Below are positions 20,555 to 29,599 of a DNA stretch of 64,000 nt, piece after piece; the first letter of the stretch is position 1, and each line of letters opens with the position of its first letter. The DNA comes from Pseudomonadota bacterium (GTDB lineage Bacteria > Pseudomonadota > Alphaproteobacteria > Micavibrionales > UBA2020), in contig JAJZVA010000003.1 in the NCBI GenBank assembly GCA_021845905.1, positions 137,169 through 201,168 on the forward strand, written 5' to 3'. Under the pieces are notes generated by a model that worked only from the letters and a program-made list of their open reading frames with translations, did no database searches and had not been told where the DNA came from. A program made the translations under genes and the position numbers.

Positions 20555-22252
20555 TCACGGTTTCACCTTCCAGTCCTCGATCCACAAGGTCGTCGGGTCC
20601 TCGTCGCCGGTCGGCGTGACGCCCGCGAGCCACGGCGGGATGAAATAGGCGTTGACGCGGTAAAAGAGCGGCAGCGCCGGCAGGTCGCGCGCGTAGAGGG
20701 TTTGCAGCGCGTTCCACAGCGCCCGGTTCTTTTGCGGCGCGCATGCGGTTTCGAGCCGGTTGATGATGTGATCGGCTTTGTTGTTTTTGTAGCCGGGATA
20801 ATTCTGCCCGCTGTAGCTGTTTTTGGCGGACGGAATCATTGCGGAGGAGAGCGTCGTCTTGGGGATCTCGCGCGGCGCGCCGATCCAGGCGTACATCACG
20901 CCCCCGGTGAACGTCCGCTTGCGCAAGGTCTGACCGAAAAGCACGCGCGGCGTCTGGTTGGAGATGACGGCGTCGACGCCGATCTTGCGCCAGTCGGACT
21001 GGATCGCCTGCTCGACGATGGCGCGCTCCTCGTCGCCCGCGGTGGTGGACAGGGTGAAGGAGAGCTTTTGCCCCGCCTTGTTTTCGCGGATGCCGTCCGG
21101 CCCGGTCTTCCAGCCCGCCGCGGCGAGCAACGCCTTCGCTTTCGCGGGATCGTAGGGATATTTTCGCACGCCGGGATCGTAAACCGTATCGAGCGGATTG
21201 ACGAACGACGCCGCCACCGGCTGCTGGCCGGAGAAGAGATTCTGATTGATCGCGGCGCGGTTCATGCCGTAGAGCAGCGCGCGGCGCACGCGGACGTCCT
21301 TCAGTAGCGGCGTATCAAGGTTAAGATCGATATGCTCGTAGGAAAGGCCGGGCTTGAAGACCGTCTTGTATCCCGCGGGCAGGCGGTTCTTGAGGGAAAG
21401 CGCCTGATCGAGCGTGAGGCCGAGCTCGCCCGCGATCATGTCGACGCCGCCGGAAAGCAGGTTGGCGGCGAGCGCGGCGCTGTTCTCCACCACCTTGACC
21501 GTCACTGTGCCGAACGCCGGTTTTTTGCCGTGCCAGTAAGGGTTGCGCTTCAGGACGACGTCCGCGCCGGGGTCGACCCTGGCGATCACATAGGGCCCCC
21601 AGTAAAGGCCGGGGTTCGTCGGGTCGGTGCTGTAAAGCGAACGGTGACGGTAGGCCGCGGGGTCCCTGTCGAATATTTTCCCGTCGAGATGCGACGGGAG
21701 CGCGTAGAAATCGTCGATCGAGGCGAAGTCGCAGTCGCGCTTTGAAAACTCTATCACGAAGGCGCGTTTGCCGACGGCCCTGACCGAAGCGATCTCGCGC
21801 GCGAAAAAATCCCCGTCGGCCACGCCGGAGACAGGGCTCCTGCCGACGCGCCACGCGAAGACGATGTCTTGCGCCGTCACCGGCGCGCCGTCGCCCCACG
21901 TCAGCCCTTTTTTGATCGTGTAGGTCGCGGCGATGCCTTTCCTGCCGTTTTTGAGGATGATCTTTTTGGCGAGGCCGTTTTGAAAGGTCGGCAGTTTCAC
22001 GCACATCAGGCAGGTCGGCCGCCAGTCGGCGTCATAGGCGGTGACCGGACGCTGGGCCATGCCGAGAATATAGTCGTCCGCCATCATCGAACCGAACAGC
22101 GGGTGCAGCGTCGCCGGATACTGCGAGATGCCGATAACGAGATCGCGGTGCGCCGCCGCCCGCGCCGGAACGGCCCGCAACATGAAAAAAGCCGCCAGCA
22201 GCAGAATAAAATGCTTTGCCATTTTCGCGCGGATGGGATTGAATCTTTTCAT
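20555..22252 (-). CDS. Extracellular solute-binding protein family 5 (peptide ABC transporter)
   Basis: GISQYPATLHPLFGSMMADDYILGMAQRPVTAYDADW...YTIKKGLTWGDGAPVTAQDIVFAWR...VRRALLYGMNRAAINQ. Confidence 0.9.
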   Translation of the reverse strand: MKRFNPIRAKMAKHFILLLAAFFMLRAVPARAAAHRDLVIGISQYPATLHPLFGSMMADDYILGMAQRPVTAYDADWRPTCLMCVKLPTFQNGLAKKIILKNGRKGIAATYTIKKGLTWGDGAPVTAQDIVFAWRVGRSPVSGVADGDFFAREIASVRAVGKRAFVIEFSKRDCDFASIDDFYALPSHLDGKIFDRDPAAYRHRSLYSTDPTNPGLYWGPYVIARVDPGADVVLKRNPYWHGKKPAFGTVTVKVVENSAALAANLLSGGVDMIAGELGLTLDQALSLKNRLPAGYKTVFKPGLSYEHIDLNLDTPLLKDVRVRRALLYGMNRAAINQNLFSGQQPVAASFVNPLDTVYDPGVRKYPYDPAKAKALLAAAGWKTGPDGIRENKAGQKLSFTLSTTAGDEERAIVEQAIQSDWRKIGVDAVISNQTPRVLFGQTLRKRTFTGGVMYAWIGAPREIPKTTLSSAMIPSAKNSYSGQNYPGYKNNKADHIINRLETACAPQKNRALWNALQTLYARDLPALPLFYRVNAYFIPPWLAGVTPTGDEDPTTLWIEDWKVKP

Positions 22253-22277
22253 ATTTGATTTTTTCAGGGGGCATCTC

Positions 22278-22640
22278 ATGTGGGTAGTGTACATTTTTAT
22301 AGGCTTTTTTGTGACAGCTTTATTGCTGGCCGCGTTGCTTTTTCCGTTCTGGAAAGTATGGCGGCGCTTAAGCTCCCATCACCCCGACATCTGGCAGGCG
22401 GCGGGGCCGTTCGAAGCGCGCGACATGATCCGCAGCCCCGGCCTTATCGGCATTTTCATCGACGTGACCGTGAAAATCAACCGCGACCGCGAACGGCAGG
22501 CGCAAGATCCGGTGCTGGCGAAATGGGTGCGCGCCTCGGTCGAGATCATCCGCATGTTTCCGCGCACGTGGGGCGCGCGGATATTGACGCTGATCGTATT
22601 TTTCTACCTCGTCGCGGAAATCACCAAACGGCTGGCTTGA
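22278..22640 (+). CDS. Hypothetical membrane protein
   Basis: 120 aa, TM segments at both ends. Confidence 0.5.
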   Translation: MWVVYIFIGFFVTALLLAALLFPFWKVWRRLSSHHPDIWQAAGPFEARDMIRSPGLIGIFIDVTVKINRDRERQAQDPVLAKWVRASVEIIRMFPRTWGARILTLIVFFYLVAEITKRLA

Positions 22641-23376
22641 GTTTGCTTATGGCCGCTTTTTTTCTCTGTTCCGCCACGGCGAGACGCGCCTGCCGCGCGG
22701 CGGGGAATTTGCGCTCGACCACGCGTTGCAACAGGGCGTCGTTTTCGGGCGTCTCCGCGATCCTGCGCGCGGGCATGGGGCCGCGGGGATAAAGAAAGCG
22801 CAACGCGTAATCCTCCATGATGGAGGCTTGCTGCTCCTTGCCGAAAAAGGTGAAGCGCGAGCGCTCCGTCAGCTTGTAATCGTATTGTTTCGTCCGGATG
22901 AAAAAACGGCGCAAAACATCAGCCATGATGTTGGTACGCTGCCAGATATGCGTCATCTCGTGCATGAAATTGCCGAAATCCCACGACCAGGCGTTGCTAT
23001 AGTCTTCATCGTGTTGCCCCATGACGTAAAACTTGACGCCGCGGCGGTTGAAAACCGCACCCACCACGCACTCTTTCCCTTCGATCCTGAGCGGCTCGAA
23101 ATATTTTCTGACTTTTTTGATGTCGGCGTCGGCCAGCTTGCGGCCGAAAACGCTCTTGACAAGCTTGATTTCGCCGGCGCTCAGCGGCAAAGGCGTACCT
23201 TCGTGCAGCTCCACCGGAAGAAGGTCTGCAAGATTGTAAAGCGTTGCATACCCCAGACCCGCGGCCAGAGGGCTAAAGGCTAATAACATACCCGCCGGTG
23301 CCATGGTCAACAAAAGGCCTGCGGTCGCCGCGCCGAAAGCCGCCGTCAGAAATCCTCTTTTCACGGCATGGCGCAT
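22621..23376 (-). CDS. HEMTH-motif paralogue 1, putative metallopeptidase-like membrane protein
   Basis: 251 aa, MRHAVKRGFLTAAFG...FMHEMTHIWQRT...EQQASIMEDYALRFLYP...ENDALLQRVVERKFPAARQARLA. Confidence 0.65.
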   Translation of the reverse strand: MRHAVKRGFLTAAFGAATAGLLLTMAPAGMLLAFSPLAAGLGYATLYNLADLLPVELHEGTPLPLSAGEIKLVKSVFGRKLADADIKKVRKYFEPLRIEGKECVVGAVFNRRGVKFYVMGQHDEDYSNAWSWDFGNFMHEMTHIWQRTNIMADVLRRFFIRTKQYDYKLTERSRFTFFGKEQQASIMEDYALRFLYPRGPMPARRIAETPENDALLQRVVERKFPAARQARLAVAEQRKKAAISKLKPAVW

Positions 23377-24452
23377 GATTTCTCCTTGATGGCGCGCGCG
23401 GGGATTTTTCCCAGCAATCCCCGTTCTTCCGCGTCGAGACGCAAGCTGGACAAGACGAGCCCCGCGTCGGCGGACGTTCCCGCATAAGTCACCTCCGGCG
23501 CGTCATAGCCCGGATCTTCATGGAGAAAAACAGCGCCGTCGCGCCGGACCAGCAGGGTATCCGGCAGGCTGGAAAAGACGGCAAGGCAGGTGTCTTTTTT
23601 ATCTGCGGTTTTGACGATATCCGCGTGAAAGCGGAATCCCGACCCGGGTTCGCGCGCCCACCGCCCGAACGTCGCGGTGATCTTTCCGCCGAGGCCGCGC
23701 AGGAATTTCTCGCGTTCTTCCGGCGCCGCCTGCGCGCGTTTTTTTTCGGCCAGCGCGAGGCGCGCCTGCCGCGCGGCGGGGAACTTGCGCTCGACCACGC
23801 GTTGCAGCAAAGCGTCGTTCTTTGCCGTCGTCGCGATATGCGCCGCGGGAATATCGCCGTGCGGATAGAGAAAGCGCAAGGCGTAGTCTTCGATGATCGA
23901 TGCCTGCTGTTCCGCGCCGAAAAAGCCGAAGCGCGAGCGCTCCGTCAGCTTGTAATCGTACGACCGCGTCCAGCGGACCTTGCGCATGAACGACGCGGAA
24001 AGGCTGGTGCGCTGCCAGAGCCGCGTCATCTCGTGCATGAAAACGCCGAAATTCTGCGGCACGACGGCGCGGCTGTAGTCTTCCTCCGCGTGCGCCGCGC
24101 CATAGAAGCCGACCGCGCGGCGGTTGAGCGTTTCCGCGCCCATGCGCGGGTCCTTCGGCGCGACGACTTTCCTGATTTTCGCGATATCCGCATCGGCCAG
24201 CGCGGCGCCGAAAACGCTTTTGAGCAGGGCGGCCTCGCCTGCGGACAGCGGCTGGGCGGCGCTTTTGGGCAGGCGCGCGGGCAGAAGGTTCCACGCGCTG
24301 TCCAAAAACCCGAACAGCGCGGCGCCGAACGCGACCGCGGCGCCGAGGCCGACGACACTTCCGAGAGCCAGCTGCGCGGCAACCGCGCCCATCGCCACGG
24401 TTGCGCCGCCGAAGGCCGCCGTCAAAAATCCCCTTTTTATCGCATGACGCAT
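23361..24452 (-). CDS. Paralogue 2 of the HEMTH family, motif degenerate (HEMTR)
   Basis: MRHAIKRGFLTAAFG...FMHEMTRLWQRT...EQQASIIEDYALRFLYP...NDALLQRVVERKFPAARQARLALAE. Confidence 0.65.
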   Translation of the reverse strand: MRHAIKRGFLTAAFGGATVAMGAVAAQLALGSVVGLGAAVAFGAALFGFLDSAWNLLPARLPKSAAQPLSAGEAALLKSVFGAALADADIAKIRKVVAPKDPRMGAETLNRRAVGFYGAAHAEEDYSRAVVPQNFGVFMHEMTRLWQRTSLSASFMRKVRWTRSYDYKLTERSRFGFFGAEQQASIIEDYALRFLYPHGDIPAAHIATTAKNDALLQRVVERKFPAARQARLALAEKKRAQAAPEEREKFLRGLGGKITATFGRWAREPGSGFRFHADIVKTADKKDTCLAVFSSLPDTLLVRRDGAVFLHEDPGYDAPEVTYAGTSADAGLVLSSLRLDAEERGLLGKIPARAIKEKSCAMP

Positions 24453-24581
24453 GATGATACCTTTTTTATATTTATATGGTAAATTAAGACGGCGCGCAAT
24501 AAAAATCGTCGTTTTTTTATATAAAAACAAGTTATTTCAAATAGTTAATTGATATTGCCACCCGACGCGGCAAGGCTTGTT

Positions 24582-25760
24582 TCAGACGCAGGTCGGCGCT
24601 GCGGGCGCGGACGGGGCAGAATCGCGCTCCGGCGCTTGCTTCTTTTGCAAAACGCCCGCCTCTTCCAGACGCGCGCGGAACGGGGCCAGCGCCGCCGGCA
24701 CATCTTCGACGGTGCCGATAAAATCGAGGCGCTCGTCGGTATCGTTGCAGAGAATTATTCTGCCGTTGCGCAGAAGCATCAGGGCGTACGGCGACTCCGT
24801 ATCGATTCCCAGACACACCGCGTTTTCACGGGCCGCGTTTTCACGGACCGCGTTTTCACGGGCCGCGCTTTTATCGTCAGCATCCACGATGCCGTCCCTG
24901 AAACGGAATGCCGATCCCGGTTCCCGCGTCCAGCGGTTGAGCGTTTCAATGACGTCGCTGCCGGCGGCGCGCAGGAATTTTTCGCGTTCTTCGGGCGTCG
25001 CCTGCGCGCGTTTCTTCTCCGCCAGCGCAAGACGCGCCTGCCGCGCGGCGGGAAACTTGCGCTCGACGACGCGTTGCAGCAGGGCGTCGTTTTCCGGCGT
25101 CGTCGCGATCCATTGCGCGGGCACGTCGCCGTGCGGATAAAGAAACCGCAACGCGTAATCCTGCACGATGGAGGCTTGCTGCTCCTCGCCGAAAAAGCTG
25201 AAGCGCGAGCGTTTCGTCAGCGCATAGCTGTATTCTTTCGACCGGAAGACGGCGCGCGAGAAAGACGCGGTCGCTCTTGTCTTCTGCCAGATGTGCGTCA
25301 TCTCGTGCAAAAACGCGCCGAAATTGAGCGGCGCTTTGGCGACGCTGTAATCCTGCGCATGCTGCCCCGCGCCGTAGAACTTGACGACGCGGCGGTTGAA
25401 GACGGCGGCCAGCGTACTTCCAGTCGGCGCGCGGCCGGTGCCGACTTTGGCGCTTTCCGCGGACGGCTCCATATATTTTCTGATTTTTTTAATGTCGGCG
25501 TCGGCGACCTTGCGGCCGAAGACGCTTTTGAACAGTTTGATTTCATCGTCGCTGAGCGGCGCGGACGTTCCCTTGGGCATGCGGACGGGCAACAGGGCAA
25601 CGGCATTGTCCAGAAACATGTAGAAAGAAAAACCGAATACAGCCGACAGCCCCCAGCCAAGCACGCTGGTGACGGCGAGAGGCGCGGAAACGACGGCTGA
25701 AACCGCCGCCGCCGCACCGAAAGCCACGGTCAGAAATCCTCTTTTGACGGAAGAGCGCAT
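24582..25760 (-). CDS. Paralogue 3 of the HEMTH family
   Basis: 392 aa MRSSVKRGFLTVAFG...FLHEMTHIWQKT...EQQASIVQDYALRFLYP...ENDALLQRVVERKFPAARQARLALAE. Confidence 0.65.
   Translation of the reverse strand: MRSSVKRGFLTVAFGAAAAVSAVVSAPLAVTSVLGWGLSAVFGFSFYMFLDNAVALLPVRMPKGTSAPLSDDEIKLFKSVFGRKVADADIKKIRKYMEPSAESAKVGTGRAPTGSTLAAVFNRRVVKFYGAGQHAQDYSVAKAPLNFGAFLHEMTHIWQKTRATASFSRAVFRSKEYSYALTKRSRFSFFGEEQQASIVQDYALRFLYPHGDVPAQWIATTPENDALLQRVVERKFPAARQARLALAEKKRAQATPEEREKFLRAAGSDVIETLNRWTREPGSAFRFRDGIVDADDKSAARENAVRENAARENAVCLGIDTESPYALMLLRNGRIILCNDTDERLDFIGTVEDVPAALAPFRARLEEAGVLQKKQAPERDSAPSAPAAPTCV
24818..24867 (-). repeat. 15-bp in-frame tandem repeat in paralogue 3
   Basis: About three units of CGTTTTCACGGNCCG(C), encoding RENAV/RENAA repeats. 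Confidence 0.85.
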
Positions 25761-25840
25761 GAAAAAGTTTTCCTTATTGAATATGAATTATATATACGCT
25801 TTGTGATCAGCTGTAAATCTGATGATATTTCAGGATTACG

Positions 25841-26758
25841 TCAATTATCCTCAGCGACGATATAAATCGGGCGGCCTTTGACCTCGGTGAAGATGCGGCC
25901 GATATATTCGCCGATCACGCCGAGCGAGATCAGCTGGATGCCGCCCATGAAGAGGATGCCGCACATCAGCGACGGAAAGCCCGGCATGTCGACGCCGAAC
26001 AAAAGCGTGCGCACGACCAGATAAACGGCATAGACCGTGGCGACGGTGGAAATCAGAAAACCAAACAGCGACCAGACGCGCAAGGGCACGTTGCTGAAAG
26101 CCGTAAGCCCGTTGATCGCCAGCATGAAAAGATTCTTGAACGACCAGCTGGACACGCCGCCCGCCCGCTCGGCGGCGTCGAAGTGCACGAAGCCGGATTT
26201 AAAACCGACCCAGGTCATCAGGCCTTTCATGAACCTGTTTTTCTCCGGCAGGCTGTTGATGGCGGCGACGACTTTTTTGTCGAGCAGGCGAAAATCCCCC
26301 GCGCCCTCGGGCAGTTCCAGTTCGCTGATGGTTTTGAACAGCCGGTAAAACATTTTCGTCCAGGCGCGGCGCAAAAGGCCGTCGCCGTCGCGGTTGCGGC
26401 GCAGGGCATAGACCATCTGGTCGCCCTGCTTCCATTTTTCGAGCATCTCCAAAATCACTTCCGGCGGGTGCTGCAAATCGGCGTCGAGCATCGCCACGGC
26501 GTCGCCGCGCGCGCGGTTGAGGCCGCAGGTCAGCGCCGCCTCCTTGCCGAAGTTGCGGGCGAACCTGATGATATGTAAATCTTTATACTGCGGCTGAAGC
26601 GATTTCAGCACGTCATATGTATTGTCGGGACTTCCGTCGTCGATGGCGAGAATTTCCTTATCGCCGTCCACCTGATCAAGCACCTTTTGCAACCGTTCCA
26701 TCAGGACAGGAAGGTTGGTCGCCTCGCGGTAACAGGGTAAGATGACGGTGAGATGCAT
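25841..26758 (-). CDS. Family 2 glycosyltransferase, GtrB/dolichol-phosphate-sugar synthase type
   Basis: 305 aa; LPCYREATNLPVLMERL, DGSPDNT, GDAVAMLDADLQHPPEVI, two C-terminal TM segments. Confidence 0.92.
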   Translation of the reverse strand: MHLTVILPCYREATNLPVLMERLQKVLDQVDGDKEILAIDDGSPDNTYDVLKSLQPQYKDLHIIRFARNFGKEAALTCGLNRARGDAVAMLDADLQHPPEVILEMLEKWKQGDQMVYALRRNRDGDGLLRRAWTKMFYRLFKTISELELPEGAGDFRLLDKKVVAAINSLPEKNRFMKGLMTWVGFKSGFVHFDAAERAGGVSSWSFKNLFMLAINGLTAFSNVPLRVWSLFGFLISTVATVYAVYLVVRTLLFGVDMPGFPSLMCGILFMGGIQLISLGVIGEYIGRIFTEVKGRPIYIVAEDN

Positions 26759-26807
26759 ATGCTGTTCTTTTGGCGCTGTTCTCTTGTGAATTGTGCTGTA
26801 ACTCTAT

Positions 26808-28016
26808 ATGACGAAGCTTATGAAATCAACGGTCATACTCTGCGCCGACGACTTCGGCATCAGCCCCGGCGTCAACCGCGCCATTCTCGACCTTGCGGCG
26901 CGCGGCAGGCTGTCGGCGGTGAGCTGCATGAGCGGCGGCGAATCTTTCGCCGAAGGCGCGGCGCTGCTGAAGCCGCTGGCGGGAAATATCGACGTCGGCC
27001 TGCACCTCACCTTCACCAATCTCGCGCCGCTGACCCAAGACTGGGGCGCGAAATTCCCGCCGCTCAAGAAACTGATCGTCGAAAGCTGGCTGCGGCGGCT
27101 GGACGCGCGCGCGGTTGAAAACGAAGTGCGCGCGCAGTTTCAAAACTTCGTCCGGCACTGGGGCAAACCGCCGGATTTCATCGACGGCCACCAGCACGTC
27201 CACATCCTGCCGCAAATCCGTGAGGCGCTGCTCAAAGTCCGCGCGGAGCTGGCGCCGCAATCGTGGATGCGCAACGTCGTCGACGCGCAAACCGCGCGGG
27301 GCGGGCTCAAGGGCGCGGTGATGGCGGTGCTCGGCTGGCGGCTCCTCGAAATGATGAACAAGAAGAACATCGCCCACAACATGCTCTTTCGCGGCGCGTA
27401 TGATTATTCGAGGCCTGCCGACTTTCCCGCGCTGATGGAAGAATGGATCGCGGAGGAAGAACCGGTGCTGGTCTATTGCCATCCGGGCTTCCCCGACAAA
27501 ATCCTCGCCGCGCACGACGACGTGCTGGAGCCGCGCCGCGCCGAATACGATTTTCTCGACGGCGCGCAATGGGGCGCCCGGCTGAAAGACGGCGCGGTGA
27601 CGCTGCAAAGGCGGCCGCCCGCGGGCGCGCACGCGCTCTTCGCCCTGTCGCGGCAGATGCTCCGCTTTCTCATGACCGGCGGGGTCAACACGCTGTTCGG
27701 CTACTTCGTCTACGTCTGCGGCATCGTGCTGTTCAACCTGCATTACTTCTGGGCGGTGATGTGGTCTTACATCATCGGCACGACCTTCAGCTTCGTCACC
27801 TTCCGCGCCTTCGTCTTCACCGGCGGCGGGCGCGGCCTGTTGCAGAGCTATCTGCGCTTCATCCCGACCTACATCGCGCTGTTCGTCATCAATGAAATCC
27901 TCCTCTTCGCCTTCGTCGACGTCATGAACTGGAACAAGCTGATCGCGCAAGCGGGCGTGATTCCAGTCTGCGCCGCGCTCTCCTTCGTCATCAACAAAAT
28001 ATTCGTGTTCAAATGA
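26808..28016 (+). CDS. Fusion protein: N-terminal YdjC/ChbG/HpnK-like deacetylase + C-terminal GtrA-like membrane domain
   Basis: N-term VILCADDFGISPGVNRAILDLAARGRLSAVSCMS...DGHQHVHILPQIR; C-term LRFLMTGGVNTLFGYFVYVCGIVLF...TFRAFVFTGG...FVINKIFVFK. Confidence 0.88.
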   Translation: MTKLMKSTVILCADDFGISPGVNRAILDLAARGRLSAVSCMSGGESFAEGAALLKPLAGNIDVGLHLTFTNLAPLTQDWGAKFPPLKKLIVESWLRRLDARAVENEVRAQFQNFVRHWGKPPDFIDGHQHVHILPQIREALLKVRAELAPQSWMRNVVDAQTARGGLKGAVMAVLGWRLLEMMNKKNIAHNMLFRGAYDYSRPADFPALMEEWIAEEEPVLVYCHPGFPDKILAAHDDVLEPRRAEYDFLDGAQWGARLKDGAVTLQRRPPAGAHALFALSRQMLRFLMTGGVNTLFGYFVYVCGIVLFNLHYFWAVMWSYIIGTTFSFVTFRAFVFTGGGRGLLQSYLRFIPTYIALFVINEILLFAFVDVMNWNKLIAQAGVIPVCAALSFVINKIFVFK

Positions 28017-29479
28017 AAAAAGAATCCTGTTGCAAGATATCCTTCCCCAAACGCGCGTTCATCGCCTTCGCCACGCTGCTCTCCGTCCGCCTCGCGGGCA
28101 TGTGGATGATCCCCCTCAATGAAACGACCGAGGCGCGCTACGGCGAAATGGCGCGCAAGATGCTGGTCTCCGGCGACTGGGTGACGCTGTGGCACGAATA
28201 CGGCGTGCCGTTCTGGGCGAAACCTCCCCTGTACGCCTGGCTCTCCGCCGCCTCGATGGGCGCGCTGGGCGTTTCCGCCTTCGCCGCAAGGCTGCCGTCG
28301 CTGATCCTCTCCGCCGTGATGTGCTGGCTGGTGTATGACGCGGCGAAACGCAGGGAGAAAAAAGACGGCCTGACGCAGGGCGGCGGGAAAAACGCGGGCC
28401 TGACCGCCGCGCTGGTGCTGGCGTCCTCCGCCGGATTCTACGTCGCCGCAGGCACGGTGATGACAGACCCGTCGCTGGTCTTCTGCACCATGGTGGTGCA
28501 GCTCGCCTTCTGGCACGCGCTGCACGACGACAGGCATCCGAAAACATGGTCGTGGATCTTCTTCATCGGCTGCGGGTTCGGGCTGCTCTCCAAAGGGCCG
28601 GTCGCGCTGGTGCTGCCGGGGCTGCCGGTGTTCTTCTGGGTCCTGATCAGGAAGGAATGGAAGGCGCTGTGGCGGAAACTGCCGTGGATCAGGGGCACGG
28701 CCCTCACCTTCGCCATCGCCGCGCCGTGGTACGTCATGGCGGAGATCCGCACGCCGGGCTTTTTGAAATATTTCATCGTCGGCGAAAACATCCGCCGCTT
28801 TCTCGACCCGCACTGGAAGGGCGACCTTTACGGCTTCGCCCACGCCTATCCTTACGGCTCGATCTGGCTTTTCGGCGTCGCCGGCCTCTTTCCGTGGAGC
28901 CTCGTCGCGCTGAAATGGGCGCGCGCGCGCCTGACGACGCAGGACGGCTGGATTTTGTATCTCGTCCTGTGGAACGTCGCCAGCCTCGCCTTCTTCACCT
29001 TCTGCGCCAACATCATCTGGCCTTACGTGCTGATGATGCAGCCGGGCTTCGCGCTGCTCTTCGCCGCCTATGCCGCGCGAGAGGAGAATTTCATCCGCAA
29101 GTTCGTGCCGCTGACGGCGCTGACGGCGGCGCTGCTCGCCGCGGGCGCGATTTTCGCCTTCAAGGCCTATCCGCAAAAAATCGCCAACGACCAGGCGGAC
29201 ATCGTCGCCGCGTGGAAGGACACGAACCCCGCACCCAACAGCCATCTCCTTTTCTGGAGCAACCGCATGGAGTTTTCGGCGGAATTCTATTCCGGCGGGC
29301 GCGCCTTCGTCACCAGCGATCCGCGCGCGGCGGAATTGCTGCTCACCGACAAAACCCGCGACTGCATCATCGCCTACGCCTACAACGAGGACACGCTGCC
29401 GAAAAAAGTCCGCGCCGCCTTCCACGAGGTGACGCGCATCACCAACCACCGCGGGACAAGGATTTTATTGTGCCAGTAA
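28013..29479 (+). CDS. ArnT-like/PMT-family (GT39/GT83) glycosyltransferase
   Basis: 488 aa; IPLNETTEARYGEMARKML, PFWAKPPLYAWLSAASM, many TM segments. Confidence 0.88.
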   Translation: MKKESCCKISFPKRAFIAFATLLSVRLAGMWMIPLNETTEARYGEMARKMLVSGDWVTLWHEYGVPFWAKPPLYAWLSAASMGALGVSAFAARLPSLILSAVMCWLVYDAAKRREKKDGLTQGGGKNAGLTAALVLASSAGFYVAAGTVMTDPSLVFCTMVVQLAFWHALHDDRHPKTWSWIFFIGCGFGLLSKGPVALVLPGLPVFFWVLIRKEWKALWRKLPWIRGTALTFAIAAPWYVMAEIRTPGFLKYFIVGENIRRFLDPHWKGDLYGFAHAYPYGSIWLFGVAGLFPWSLVALKWARARLTTQDGWILYLVLWNVASLAFFTFCANIIWPYVLMMQPGFALLFAAYAAREENFIRKFVPLTALTAALLAAGAIFAFKAYPQKIANDQADIVAAWKDTNPAPNSHLLFWSNRMEFSAEFYSGGRAFVTSDPRAAELLLTDKTRDCIIAYAYNEDTLPKKVRAAFHEVTRITNHRGTRILLCQ

Positions 29480-29480
29480 A

Positions 29481-29590
29481 TTAATGTTCGGTTTTCTTCG
29501 CCCGCACGCTGGCTGATTTCAGCTGTCCGCAGGCGGCGGGAATATCCTGTCCGCCCCGGCTTCGCCGGAATATAAATTTCAGCGCGGACG
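29481..29590 (-). repeat. Partial tandem duplication of the rlmN 3' end
   Basis: Encodes [28 protein letters not shown], versus rlmN C-terminus [27 protein letters not shown]. Confidence 0.8.
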
Positions 29591-29599
29591 CTTTCCAGC

